From NCBI RefSeq assembly GCF_000314005.1, contig NZ_JH980292.1:1498094-1562093 (forward strand): 64,000 nt of DNA, written 5' to 3'. Origin of the DNA: Spirulina subsalsa PCC 9445. GTDB lineage: Bacteria; Cyanobacteriota; Cyanobacteriia; Cyanobacteriales; Spirulinaceae. Below are positions 1-8,054 of the stretch, one piece after another. The position numbers were made by a program, and so were the translations under genes. The first letter of the stretch is position 1, and every line of letters begins with the position of its first letter. Below the pieces are notes generated by a model, which saw only the letters and a list, made by a program, of their open reading frames with translations, made no database searches and was not told the DNA's origin.

Positions 1-668
1 ATCGACGTAATCAAACGGGGATAATGACTCCAAGGATTAATATGTAATCCCCGCCGCCGTCGGAGATCCCGCATTAAATCACTATTGACAATGCGAAAAT
101 CCAAGCCAAACTTATCCCGCATTTGCTCCCGCCATTGCACCTGAAGCGCCGAGGGACAAACAATTAACATCCGGTGGGCGCGTTGCCGTAACACCAACTC
201 CTGCGCCACTAAGCCCGCCTCAATGGTTTTTCCCAAGCCCACATCATCAGCAATTAACAAATTCACCCTCGGCATTTGCACCGCCCGCACCACAGGATCT
301 AGTTGATAGTCTTCAATATCAATGCCACTGCGGAAAGGCGACTGAACTCCTTGGCGATCTGCTTTTGACACCGCCCCCCAGCGCACCGCATCTAAAAACG
401 CTTCAAAACTCTGGGCATCATCCAAGGCGAAAGGATAGGGTAACTCTCGCTCCTCAAAAATCTTAGCCCCCGATTCCACCTCCCAAACCACTTGTAACTG
501 TTCACCCGTGGCATCATCTTCAATGGAAGCCAAACTAATCAAGTGATGAGTCGGTGGGCGTTTCGATTGGACTACATTCGTCGGTAAAGTCGAAGTCTGA
601 ACAGCGTTAACGGTATAACGTTGTCCTCGGACTTCAACCAATTGACCTTGTTCGGGAAGAGGTGACAT
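1..668 (-). CDS. drmD: DISARM-type SNF2 helicase DrmD, N-terminal part (partial)
   Basis: The gene starts at 668 on the minus strand and runs off the left edge, so only 222 residues are visible. After a variable N-terminal region (residues 1-110) comes the start of a superfamily 2 helicase core: a Q-motif-like YQL at 121-123, Walker A DDVGLGKT at 141-148, motif Ia-like VCPSALQVQWR, and a basic DLRRRRG stretch. This spacing and wording match the SNF2-like helicase DrmD of class 1 DISARM phage-defence systems. In those systems the helicase acts with a methyltransferase and drmABC; the partners would lie outside the window to the left. The start is chosen because the ORF continues upstream only into the heptamer repeat array. 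A HepA/RapA-type SNF2 protein outside DISARM is the alternative. Confidence 0.7.
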   Translation of the reverse strand, partial: MSPLPEQGQLVEVRGQRYTVNAVQTSTLPTNVVQSKRPPTHHLISLASIEDDATGEQLQVVWEVESGAKIFEERELPYPFALDDAQSFEAFLDAVRWGAVSKADRQGVQSPFRSGIDIEDYQLDPVVRAVQMPRVNLLIADDVGLGKTIEAGLVAQELVLRQRAHRMLIVCPSALQVQWREQMRDKFGLDFRIVNSDLMRDLRRRRGLHINPWSHYPRLITS

Positions 669-689
669 TTTTTTCAAAAACAGGGAACG

Positions 690-800
690 GGGAGTCGGGA
701 GTCGGGAGTCGGGAGTCGGGAGTCGGGAGTCGGGAGTCGGGAGTCGGGAATCGGGAATCGGGAGTCGGGAGTCGGGAATCGGGAGTCGGGAATCGGGAAT
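690..800. repeat. GGGARTC heptamer array (about 16 units)
   Basis: This is an uninterrupted tandem array of 7-bp units GGGAGTC, with some GGGAATC, lying between the divergent helicase and methyltransferase genes. The only variable base is the fifth (G or A), so every unit keeps a GANTC core. It is followed by C-rich degenerate tracts to about 870. Similar arrays recur at 9214, 17862, 41880 and 48390. Confidence 0.9.
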
Positions 801-906
801 AGGTAATAGGTAATAGGTGATAGGGAATAATTATCAATTCTCCCCTGCCCCCCTGCTCCCCTGTTCCCCTATTCATAATATAGCGTTTTAAGGGTGGCTA
901 CAGTTT

Positions 907-953
907 CCCGGTGAGTTGTTGGGTTGCGCTTTCCCTGTGCCTAACCTAGGAAT
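907..953. repeat. 47-bp direct repeat, left copy
   Basis: A 47-bp sequence is repeated at 4857-4903 in the same orientation with one mismatch (position 933). The two copies flank the two methyltransferase genes and the broken TdeIII gene. Its inner part (GTTGGGTTGCGCT) is shared, in inverse orientation, with the 50-bp hairpin repeats at 22407. Confidence 0.85.
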
Positions 954-1109
954 AGCTGTTGACGAGGAAACGAGGGGCAAGAAACCGGGTTGTTGAGCAT
1001 CTGGGGGAAGATACAATAAACTTAGGGGTGTGCGACTGTTGGGTTGTGCGAGGCTTTACCGACCAGAAAACCGCTAACTGAGACTCACTCATAAAGGCAT
1101 AACATTGTT

Positions 1110-1140
1110 ACCATAAAAATGGTGTTTTGTAAACCATAAA
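1110..1140 (+). promoter_or_regulatory. Operator-like palindrome and repeat upstream of HTH-methyltransferase
   Basis: ACCAT-AAAA-ATGGT (1110-1123) is a perfect short inverted repeat. ACCATAAA occurs twice in direct orientation (1110-1117 and 1133-1140), the second copy ending 5 nt before the ATG at 1146. Because the product carries its own N-terminal HTH domain, an autoregulatory operator is plausible, as known for HTH-bearing m5C methyltransferases such as M.SsoII. This is inference. Confidence 0.4.
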
Positions 1141-1145
1141 TTGAG

Positions 1146-2408
1146 ATGAAATCAGTTAGCTTAGAGCAAGTCGCCTATCACCTAGGAATCACGCCCCAAG
1201 ACGTTCTAAGTTGGGAGAAAAAACAACTGATTAAAAGTTACCTGAATCAACAAAACCAGCGAGTTTTTAACCTAGAAGAATTGGAAACCTTCTATCGTCG
1301 AAAAAATGGTCAAGTTCAGGACAACCGCTATAGTATTTTGCACAGTGAGGATAAAACTCATTTTAAAGCTATTGAACTGTTTGCGGGGGCGGGGGGATTG
1401 GCCTTGGGGATGGAAAATGCAGGGATTCAGCACGAATTACTCCTAGAATGCGATCGCACTTGTATTGAAACTCTCCAACAAAATCGCCCTCAGTGGCCGA
1501 TTCTCGCAGCAGATATAACTCAAGTCGATTTTTCCCCTTTTCGCCATCAAATTGATCTAGTTTCTGGTGGATTTCCCTGTCAAGCATTTAGCCATGCCGG
1601 ATTTCGCCGAGGTTTAGAAGACGTGCGAGGAACCTTATTTTTTGAGTTTGCCCGGTGTGTACAGGAAGTTCAACCAAAACTAGCTATTGCTGAGAATGTC
1701 AAAGGATTACTCACCCACCAGCGCGGAGAAACCCTCAAAATCATGTTAGCCGTGTTAGGGAGTTTAGGTTATCGAAGCACCTATCAAGTCATGCGCGCTC
1801 AATTTTTAGATGTTCCCCAAAAGCGAGAACGATTGTTTATTATTGCGACTCGTCAAGATTTAAACCTCCACCCCATTTTTCCCGAAGAAAAAAGTTATTC
1901 AATTTCTTTACGAGAAGCCCTCGAAAACTGTCCTGATTCCCCCGGACAGCAGTATAACGAACGAAAACGGCAGATTATGGAGCAAGTACCACCGGGAGGA
2001 AATTGGCGTGATTTGCCCCTAGACTTGCAAAAAACCTATATGAAAAACAGTTACACTCAAGGCGGGGGACGGACAGGTTTTGCCCGCAGATTGGCCTGGG
2101 ATGAACCCGCTTTAACGTTAACTTGCAGCCCCTCCCAAACTCAAACCGAACGTTGTCACCCAGAAGAAACTCGACCGTTAACCGTGCGCGAATATGCCCG
2201 CATCCAGACCTTTCCCGATGCTTGGCAATTTGCGGGAACAGTTGCCCAACAGTATAGACAGATTGGCAATGCTATCCCTGTGAATCTGGGGTATTATATT
2301 GGGCGTTCTGCCATTGCCACTTTGCGCGGACATCAACCCGTCTCGGTTTCCTTGCACCAGCCCCAACAGTTAACAATTCCGGGTTTTGACCTGCTCCCGA
2401 TGGGTTGA
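1146..2408 (+). CDS. DNA (cytosine-5-)-methyltransferase with N-terminal MerR-like HTH
   Basis: This 420-residue protein would methylate cytosine C5 in a specific DNA site using S-adenosylmethionine. Residues 1-55 form a MerR-type helix-turn-helix (SLEQVAYHLGITPQDVLSWE followed by a FNLEELETF wing). The methyltransferase core then shows motif I FAGAGG at 79-84, motif IV GGFPCQ with catalytic Cys145, motif VI ENVKG at 183-187, motif VIII QKRERLF, and motif X QIGNAIP near residue 375. All catalytic motifs are intact. It lies divergent from the drmD-like gene and upstream of a second m5C enzyme. It could be the DISARM class methylase, an orphan regulator, or part of a type II system; the target site cannot be read from the sequence. 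Confidence 0.9.
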   Translation: MKSVSLEQVAYHLGITPQDVLSWEKKQLIKSYLNQQNQRVFNLEELETFYRRKNGQVQDNRYSILHSEDKTHFKAIELFAGAGGLALGMENAGIQHELLLECDRTCIETLQQNRPQWPILAADITQVDFSPFRHQIDLVSGGFPCQAFSHAGFRRGLEDVRGTLFFEFARCVQEVQPKLAIAENVKGLLTHQRGETLKIMLAVLGSLGYRSTYQVMRAQFLDVPQKRERLFIIATRQDLNLHPIFPEEKSYSISLREALENCPDSPGQQYNERKRQIMEQVPPGGNWRDLPLDLQKTYMKNSYTQGGGRTGFARRLAWDEPALTLTCSPSQTQTERCHPEETRPLTVREYARIQTFPDAWQFAGTVAQQYRQIGNAIPVNLGYYIGRSAIATLRGHQPVSVSLHQPQQLTIPGFDLLPMG

Positions 2409-2472
2409 TGGTTGAGGGAAAAACCGAGTTTGTGACAAGGGTTTGGGGGGGAAGGATAGGATGAACCCAGAA

Positions 2473-2534
2473 AGAAACCGGGTTTTTGATAGGGGTTTGA
2501 GGGAAAAAGAGGGGATGAACGCAACCCGGTTTCT
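2473..2534. repeat. 12-bp inverted repeat AGAAACCGGGTT / AACCCGGTTTCT
   Basis: The arms at 2473-2484 and 2523-2534 are perfectly complementary, with a 38-nt spacer, between the two methyltransferase genes. The same AGAAACCGGGTT core also occurs near 990. It is a dispersed repeat that could form a hairpin between the two genes. No T-run follows, so it is not called a terminator. Confidence 0.7.
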
Positions 2535-2628
2535 CCTTTAGCTTTCTAGGAGTAAGGTAGAATAGACATAATAAAATAAAACGACAGTTCACCCCCCTAT
2601 AGATATCAATTCGCGTCGCCCTTGAATA

Positions 2629-3990
2629 ATGAAGACTTTAGAGGCAGTTCAACTCCAGTTACCCTTAAATTTAGCCGTCCATTCATCACGATTTACCTTT
2701 ATTGATCTGTTTGCGGGGATTGGCGGCTTTAGAATTGCTTTAAACAACTTAGGGGGTTCTTGTTTAGCCTACTCGGAAATTGACAAAGAAGCTCTAAAAG
2801 TTTATCAAGCGAATCATCTTAGTTATTTAAATCAAGATGAAATTAGTTTAGGGGATATTACCCAAGTTGACCAGTTACCGACGGGTGTAGATATAGTGGT
2901 GGGGGGAGTCCCTTGTCAGCCTTGGTCTGTTGCGGGGAAGTTGAAGGGGTTTGATGATCCCAGGGGGAAATTGTGGTTTAATGTGATTTCTTTACTGGCA
3001 AAAAGTCAACCCAAAAGCTTTATTTTTGAAAATGTTAGAGGACTCGCCAGCCCGAAAAACCGGGAGAATCTGGAATTTTTAATCCAGCAGTTTGAGCAAA
3101 TTGGCTATAGGGTATATTGGGAAGTTATCAATGCCTATGATTTTGGACTGCCTCAAAATAGAGAACGGGTGTTTATTGTGGGGATTCATCAGAGGATTAA
3201 GGGGCATGATCAATATCGGTTTCCTGCGCCGTTAAAAACCAATCCAAGGCTTTTAGATATTTTAGATCCAAAGCAATTTGATTTAGAACCTATCGAGAAA
3301 GTTAAGCTAGATCCAGATATTCTTTTTGGGGGCGTTATCCCACCCTCTCGCAATCGCTTTCAAAAAGATGATGAATTGAACGATTTTTTTGTATTTTCTG
3401 ACTTACGAAATGGACACACCACGATTCATTCTTGGGACTTAATTAAAACTACGGCGCGAGAGAAAATGATCTGTTTAACGATTTTGAAGAATAGAAGGCG
3501 TAAGCAGTACGGGGAAAAAGACGGTAATCCTTTGTCTTATGATGATTTAAGTCAATTGATTTCTGGGCTTAAGGTTGAGGAGTTGGAGGCGTTAGTTGAG
3601 AAAAAGATATTAAGAAAAACGGTTGAGCCTAAGTATGAGTTTGTTAATTCTAAAAATATGTCGGGAATTAATGGGGTTTATCGTGTTTTTCTGCCTACCT
3701 CTACCACTCTGCCGACGTTAACCGCAACGGGTGCAAAGGATTTTATTGCTACTCGCTCTATTCATGGTGACAATCCAGAGGATTATAAGCGGGCGTTTTT
3801 AACACAGATTTATAGGAAAGGGAAGTATCTGCCTATTGTGGCAAAACACGCTTGTCGTTTACAAGGATTCCCGGATGATTTTAAATATCACCCGAGAGAG
3901 GAAGTTGCTAAAAAGCAGTTTGGAAATGCTGTTCCTGTGCCTGTGGTGGAGTTTGTAGCGAAGGAATTGTTAAAGGTTTTACTGATTTAA
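2629..3990 (+). CDS. DNA (cytosine-5-)-methyltransferase, probable partner of the TdeIII-type endonuclease
   Basis: This 453-residue type II m5C methyltransferase has motif I DLFAGIGGF near residue 26-34, motif IV GGVPCQPWS with catalytic Cys96, motif VI ENVRG at 134-138, motif VIII QNRERVF, and motif X QFGNAVPVPV near residue 430. The long variable region (about residues 200-370) should hold the target recognition domain. It converges on the TdeIII-family endonuclease gene, whose stop lies 11 bp beyond this gene's stop. That is the layout of a restriction-modification pair, with this enzyme as the protecting methylase. TdeIII itself is described as a GGNCC enzyme, so a GGNCC-like site is a guess. 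It now appears to be an orphan, because the endonuclease is broken. Confidence 0.92.
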   Translation: MKTLEAVQLQLPLNLAVHSSRFTFIDLFAGIGGFRIALNNLGGSCLAYSEIDKEALKVYQANHLSYLNQDEISLGDITQVDQLPTGVDIVVGGVPCQPWSVAGKLKGFDDPRGKLWFNVISLLAKSQPKSFIFENVRGLASPKNRENLEFLIQQFEQIGYRVYWEVINAYDFGLPQNRERVFIVGIHQRIKGHDQYRFPAPLKTNPRLLDILDPKQFDLEPIEKVKLDPDILFGGVIPPSRNRFQKDDELNDFFVFSDLRNGHTTIHSWDLIKTTAREKMICLTILKNRRRKQYGEKDGNPLSYDDLSQLISGLKVEELEALVEKKILRKTVEPKYEFVNSKNMSGINGVYRVFLPTSTTLPTLTATGAKDFIATRSIHGDNPEDYKRAFLTQIYRKGKYLPIVAKHACRLQGFPDDFKYHPREEVAKKQFGNAVPVPVVEFVAKELLKVLLI

Positions 3991-4000
3991 TGCCAAAATT

Positions 4001-4819
4001 CTACTTGTCTGCTTTATCGTTCAGGCTAAAAAATCGGCGATACTTTTTAATAAATTGCTCATCTTCTCCCAACTCAATAAAAGCGGCTAGAATAATCTCC
4101 CATGTGTTAGATTGACCTGAACAAAAACCCCAAAACTCATCGCCAATCCACACATCCTGATGTTCCTCTAACGGAGAGACTTTAGACCCATTCACTGACC
4201 ACCATTCTTGAGAAATATAAGGGTTATAAGGAAAGACAATCCGGGCTTGTATTTGAATGGCTGGGTTTTGGCATAATCTATAGGCATACCATTCGAGAAG
4301 TTGTTTATTAAAACGACTGCCATCTCCTCGATTAGGCTGAGGAGATTTTAAATCAAAGAGGTATTCTATGTTATTTTTTTTTTAATAAACATCTACACCA
4401 TGACCAGAAGGAGGTTTTATAAAGTTTAATCTCTTGAGATCAAGAGTTTGGGCAATATCTCGTAAAATTGTAATACATTCAGGGGTGGATACCCAGTCAC
4501 GAGAATTTCTGGATTTGCGTAAGCTTTCTAATTCTCCCAATTTATTCCTCATGGTAATCGGAAATGGATCGGGCATGAGTAAAGGTTCTGTAATCGTTTC
4601 AAAATCATTGGATTGCGCAAGAAATTTAGCCAATTTTTCCCAAAAACTTGTTCCCATACTGGTGACTAAGCCATTCATAACGGAATGAACTCTACGTTCA
4701 TGGGGAAAGACATGATCTAAAACGTGAAATACTGGTTTATGGAGTTGGCGTTTAGCAAAATAACTCTTAATGGAATCTTGGATAAAACTAATAATTTTTA
4801 GCTTTAAAGTATCACGCAT
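4001..4819 (-). pseudogene. TdeIII-family restriction endonuclease, interrupted by an in-frame TAA
   Basis: Read from ATG 4819 to TAG 4001, a single frame of 272 codons resembles TdeIII-type type II restriction endonucleases in length and wording (GTSFWEKLAKFLA near the N-terminus; FPYNPY, GDEFWGF and a C-terminal FIKKYRRFF). One TAA at 4382-4384 (codon 146) interrupts it. The reading frame is the same on both sides, so this is a nonsense change (probably TTA to TAA at the edge of a 10-A run), not a frameshift. The stop falls between the VDVY segment and the downstream DLK (codons 156-158). These look like the two halves of the PD-(D/E)xK catalytic centre, so the 145-aa truncated product should be inactive. 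It converges with the m5C methyltransferase at 2629. A sequencing error at the homopolymer is the main alternative. Confidence 0.75.
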
Positions 4820-4856
4820 AAATAGTTATAGGGAAGGTGGGGTTGAAATACCGAAT

Positions 4857-4903
4857 CCCGGTGAGTTGTTGGGTTGCGCTTTTCCTGTGCCTAACCTAGG
4901 AAT
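4857..4903. repeat. 47-bp direct repeat, right copy
   Basis: This is the second copy of the repeat at 907-953, same orientation, 46 of 47 bases identical. Together they bound the restriction-modification block. Confidence 0.85.
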
Positions 4904-4915
4904 GTGGGGGGGATT

Positions 4916-5506
4916 CTAGCGGAGTAGGTCTGCACCACCGGGAGGGGGAAGGGAAGGACGACGGGGAGAGGTGGGGGCCGGAAGGTCTGAGGGGGGGCTT
5001 TGGGGGCGAGGTCTTAGGGGGGGTTGGGGTTGGAGGGCTTGGGGATTGAAGACTTGTAAGAGGGCGTTAATTAAGGCCTGGCGCTCTCTGCGGTTTAATT
5101 GGTTAATGGCTGCGCGATCGCCTTCTAGAGGATTTTCCTGTAAAGTTCTATTACCGGGGTAAGTGTCCGGCACAATCCGTTCATTCACCCCTAAATAATC
5201 TGCTAAGGTTAGTTTCCAATCCAGTCGATAGCGAACTGGACGATTTTTAATCACTGTATGGTAGGAAATTAAACGGAACAGCAGGGTATTATTCGGGTCT
5301 ACTTGCCCCGTTTCTAACCGCACATATTGATTCTCTCGCGGGAAGTTGGGCAGTAAGGAATAAACCTCCTGTGAGGTGACATCGGGCCGCACAAACTGCG
5401 CTTGTAGGGGGGAGGGAGAAAACCACAGGGAAGCACTCACCACTAAGGCTAGGGTGATTGTAAAGACAAGGGCAAATTGTCTGATTAATTTCTGCATTCG
5501 ACCCAT
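4916..5506 (-). CDS. Conserved exported protein of unknown function
   Basis: I do not recognise the function. The 196-residue product begins MGRMQKLIRQ and has a hydrophobic signal segment (about residues 10-30, ending near LQAQ), so it is probably exported or membrane-anchored. The middle (about residues 35-150) is well structured and ends in a helical NQLNRRERQALINALLQVF segment. The last 45 residues are very rich in proline and arginine, like a disordered or wall-binding tail. The start at 5506 is chosen because GGAGG lies 11 nt upstream; a GTG 18 nt further upstream is possible. It is last in the rpoZ-side minus-strand cluster, 37 bp downstream of rpoZ. Confidence 0.7.
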   Translation of the reverse strand: MGRMQKLIRQFALVFTITLALVVSASLWFSPSPLQAQFVRPDVTSQEVYSLLPNFPRENQYVRLETGQVDPNNTLLFRLISYHTVIKNRPVRYRLDWKLTLADYLGVNERIVPDTYPGNRTLQENPLEGDRAAINQLNRRERQALINALLQVFNPQALQPQPPLRPRPQSPPSDLPAPTSPRRPSLPPPGGADLLR

Positions 5507-5543
5507 CAACTGGATTTCCTCCACTCACCACGACTCTACAATC

Positions 5544-5771
5544 TTAGTCCCCAATAATCTCCGGTTGGGTTAACTCATCGGACATTTCAATCACAGCCCG
5601 AATGACGGGTTTCATCATGGGGTCGTCCATACTCTCAAAATCTTCATAACGGCGGCGTTTTGCCCGATTGGCCACTTGTACCGTAATCCGATAACGATTG
5701 GAGGCGGCATTCATCAGTTCATCAGCACGGGTCATGATTTCGGAAGAATCAAAAGGAAGTCGCTTGGCCAT
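5544..5771 (-). CDS. rpoZ: DNA-directed RNA polymerase omega subunit
   Basis: The 75-residue product matches the short cyanobacterial omega subunit. It begins [20 protein letters not shown] and contains the [17 protein letters not shown] core that contacts the polymerase beta-prime subunit. Omega helps assemble RNA polymerase and supports sigma factor recruitment. The length is typical for cyanobacteria. It lies downstream of fabD (gap 116 bp) and upstream of an exported protein, all on the minus strand. Confidence 0.92.
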   Translation of the reverse strand: MAKRLPFDSSEIMTRADELMNAASNRYRITVQVANRAKRRRYEDFESMDDPMMKPVIRAVIEMSDELTQPEIIGD

Positions 5772-5887
5772 AAAACATCATCCGCTTGTAAGAAAAATAG
5801 ATTGAGAATTGATAATTAGGGCAATCGGGAACAGAGCTTGATTCGTTTTGGCGTTTGGCTAACTGCTGATTCCCTACTTTCTCCCTT

Positions 5888-6778
5888 CTACTCTACAACA
5901 CTTTTCAGATCCGCAAAACGGCTCACATTGACCCGGCTGATTTGAGAGTAACCCCGTTTGAACAAACCTGTTAAAACCTGCCCGGGTCCAATTTCAATCA
6001 CCTGTTCTACCCCTTCCCTGGCCATTTGTGCCATAATTTCCCGCCAACGCACAGAACCTGTCATCTGCTGCACTAGGCGGCTTTTCAGTTCTTCGCTACT
6101 GGTGCTAGGGGTTGGGTTAACATTGGATAACACCGGAACGGTTGCCTCACTGAAGGAAACCCCATCTAGGGCGGTTTGGAATTCGGCGGCGGCGCTTGCC
6201 ATTAAGGGGGAGTGGAAGGCTCCAGATACATTCAACGGGAGAGCGCGCTTGGCTTTGATGTGGGTTAGCAGTTCGTCAACGGCGCTGGGGGTCCCGGAAA
6301 TCACTACTTGTGCGTCGCTGTTGTCATTGGCTAACACAACATCAGAATTTTTGTCAAGTTCTTGTTGCAATTCTTCACGTTTAAAGCCAATCAGGGCGAC
6401 CATTTTTCCTCCGGCTGTGGCATCCATGAGGGTGGCGCGGCGTTGGACTAATTCTAGACCTGTGGCGAAGTCAAAGACGCGGGCGGCGTAGAGGGCGACG
6501 TATTCACCTAAACTGTGTCCGGCGACCATTTGGGGGGTTTGACCTTGTTGGGTGAGGAGGTCGGCGAGGATGGATTCAATGACGTATAAACAGGGTTGAG
6601 TGTAGAGGGTTTGATTCAGTTGGGTTTCGTCTTGTTGGCAGAGGTCAAGGACAGACCAGCCTAAGATTTTTTCGGCTTTTTCAAAGTAGGATTGCGCTTG
6701 GGGCAGGTCGGCTAAGTCTTCGGCCATGCCGAGTTTTTGTGAGCCTTGTCCGGGAAAAATCCATGCGGTTTTAGTCAT
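5888..6778 (-). CDS. fabD: Malonyl-CoA:ACP transacylase
   Basis: The product moves the malonyl group from CoA to acyl carrier protein, which starts and feeds fatty acid elongation in the cytoplasm. The 296-residue protein shows the GQGSQKLGM oxyanion-hole motif near the N-terminus and the nucleophile elbow GHSLGEY with its catalytic serine near residue 90. It also has the conserved SGAFHSPLM segment with the catalytic histidine, and IEIGPGQVL near the C-terminus. The ATG at 6778 (MTKTAWIFPGQGSQ) is chosen because it fits the family start; the frame is open 17 codons further upstream. It is the third gene of a plsX-fabH-fabD cluster, with a 214-bp gap to fabH that holds an IS605-like hairpin. 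Confidence 0.96.
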   Translation of the reverse strand: MTKTAWIFPGQGSQKLGMAEDLADLPQAQSYFEKAEKILGWSVLDLCQQDETQLNQTLYTQPCLYVIESILADLLTQQGQTPQMVAGHSLGEYVALYAARVFDFATGLELVQRRATLMDATAGGKMVALIGFKREELQQELDKNSDVVLANDNSDAQVVISGTPSAVDELLTHIKAKRALPLNVSGAFHSPLMASAAAEFQTALDGVSFSEATVPVLSNVNPTPSTSSEELKSRLVQQMTGSVRWREIMAQMAREGVEQVIEIGPGQVLTGLFKRGYSQISRVNVSRFADLKSVVE

Positions 6779-6811
6779 TTTTTGCTCAAGAATAAATGGA
6801 TAAACTGTTTT

Positions 6812-6846
6812 GAAGCTCCCCACCCACAAGGGGATGGGGCTTTCAA
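6812..6846. mobile_element. Solo IS200/IS605-type end hairpin
   Basis: AAGCTCCCC and GGGGCTT form an imperfect stem around an A-rich loop between fabH and fabD. The layout resembles the subterminal hairpins of IS605-family elements, compare 55726-55747 and 26976-27010. No transposase reading frame lies beside it, so it would be a remnant or non-autonomous derivative. Confidence 0.35.
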
Positions 6847-6992
6847 CGCAACATTGCTGTAAAAAAAATGGGGATTGACTCAGAAAAACTGTTAACCGGG
6901 TTGGGCTAACAGTGATTGGGTTGGGTCGTGGGGGATTTTGCCCTGCACGTCTCGCAATACAGGCGAAAAAATCCTGAGTTCATTTGGGGGCG

Positions 6993-8045
6993 TTAAACTA
7001 GACCCCACTCGATGATGGCCGCGCCCCAATTTAAGCCCGCCCCAAATCCGGCGATCGCAATTTTATCCCCGGCCTTCACTTTCCCCTCTCGTACCGCTTC
7101 ATCCAGGGCTAAGGGAATCGAGGCGGCCGAGGTGTTGCCATACTTCGCTAGGTTGCTTAACACCTTTTCCGGGGGAAGTTTGAGTCGTTGGGCGACCGCA
7201 TCCATAATGCGCTGATTGGCTTGATGGAGTAATAACCAATCTAAATCCTCCACCGTTAACTGGGCCCGGAAGAGGGACTTAGAAATCACCTCTGGCACCT
7301 TAGCCACGGCAAAACGGTAGATTTCCCGGCCATTCATCGTAATAGGTTGATACTGCCCCTGACTAATGGTGACATCAGAGGTGAGGGGATGGGCGGTTCC
7401 TTGATAGGCTAGGTTAAGGGTATGATTTAGGCTGCCATCACTACACAACTCGAATCCTAACAGGCGATCGCGCTCTTCCGTTCTTTGCAACACCACAGCG
7501 CCCGCCCCATCGCCAAATAATACACAAGTTCCCCGGTCTGACCAGTCCACCCAACGGGAGAGGACATCGGCCCCAATTAATACCGCATTGCGATAAACCC
7601 CCGTCCGCAAAAACTGGGCAACTGTCACTAAACCAAAGACAAACCCCGAACAAGCGGCTGTCAAATCAAACGCCACGGCTCGCGTTGCGCCGATTTCCCC
7701 TTGAATCTTCCCCGCCGTCCCAAATAAATCATCGGGGGTGGAGGTCGCCAAAACGATTAAATCAATATCTTGGGCAGTGAGTCCGGCCATCGTGATGGCT
7801 TGTTGGGCGGCTTGGGAGGCGATCGCACTTAAAGACCCCTCCGGCCCCACCAGACGACGCGCCCGAATCCCGGTGCGAGTCGCAATCCATTCATCAGAAG
7901 TCTCTACCACTTGACTCAACTGGTCATTATTGAGGAGGGTCGTCGGTGCTGCTGAACCGCTTCCAATAACCACAATCCCCGCCCCTGTATTACTCAAAAT
8001 CTTGCGACCTCCATACAATTGCTCATTCTTTTGCGCTCTGCTCAA
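6993..8045 (-). CDS. fabH: Beta-ketoacyl-ACP synthase III
   Basis: FabH condenses acetyl-CoA with malonyl-ACP, the first step of type II fatty acid synthesis. The 350-residue protein has the complete catalytic triad: Cys132 in TAACSGF, His in LLLHQANQRI, and Asn in KYGNTSAAS. It also has the EWIATRTGI substrate-tunnel motif near residue 52-60 and the C-terminal GFGAGLNWGA glycine motif. The start may lie about 20 codons inside this frame, because most family members begin near GAGIVVIGSG. It follows plsX with only 9 bp between stop and start, so the two are almost certainly cotranscribed. Confidence 0.96.
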   Translation of the reverse strand: MSRAQKNEQLYGGRKILSNTGAGIVVIGSGSAAPTTLLNNDQLSQVVETSDEWIATRTGIRARRLVGPEGSLSAIASQAAQQAITMAGLTAQDIDLIVLATSTPDDLFGTAGKIQGEIGATRAVAFDLTAACSGFVFGLVTVAQFLRTGVYRNAVLIGADVLSRWVDWSDRGTCVLFGDGAGAVVLQRTEERDRLLGFELCSDGSLNHTLNLAYQGTAHPLTSDVTISQGQYQPITMNGREIYRFAVAKVPEVISKSLFRAQLTVEDLDWLLLHQANQRIMDAVAQRLKLPPEKVLSNLAKYGNTSAASIPLALDEAVREGKVKAGDKIAIAGFGAGLNWGAAIIEWGLV

Positions 8046-8054
8046 GCTTGCGCC

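Noticed and set aside
634-876. 80-codon minus ORF of SRLPTPDS repeats
   Set aside because: It is the translation of the GGGARTC heptamer array and overlaps the start of the helicase gene.
4370-4390. Frameshift in the TdeIII gene at the A-run
   Set aside because: Both halves are in the same frame (the distance between the stop codons is a multiple of three), so the break is a nonsense codon.
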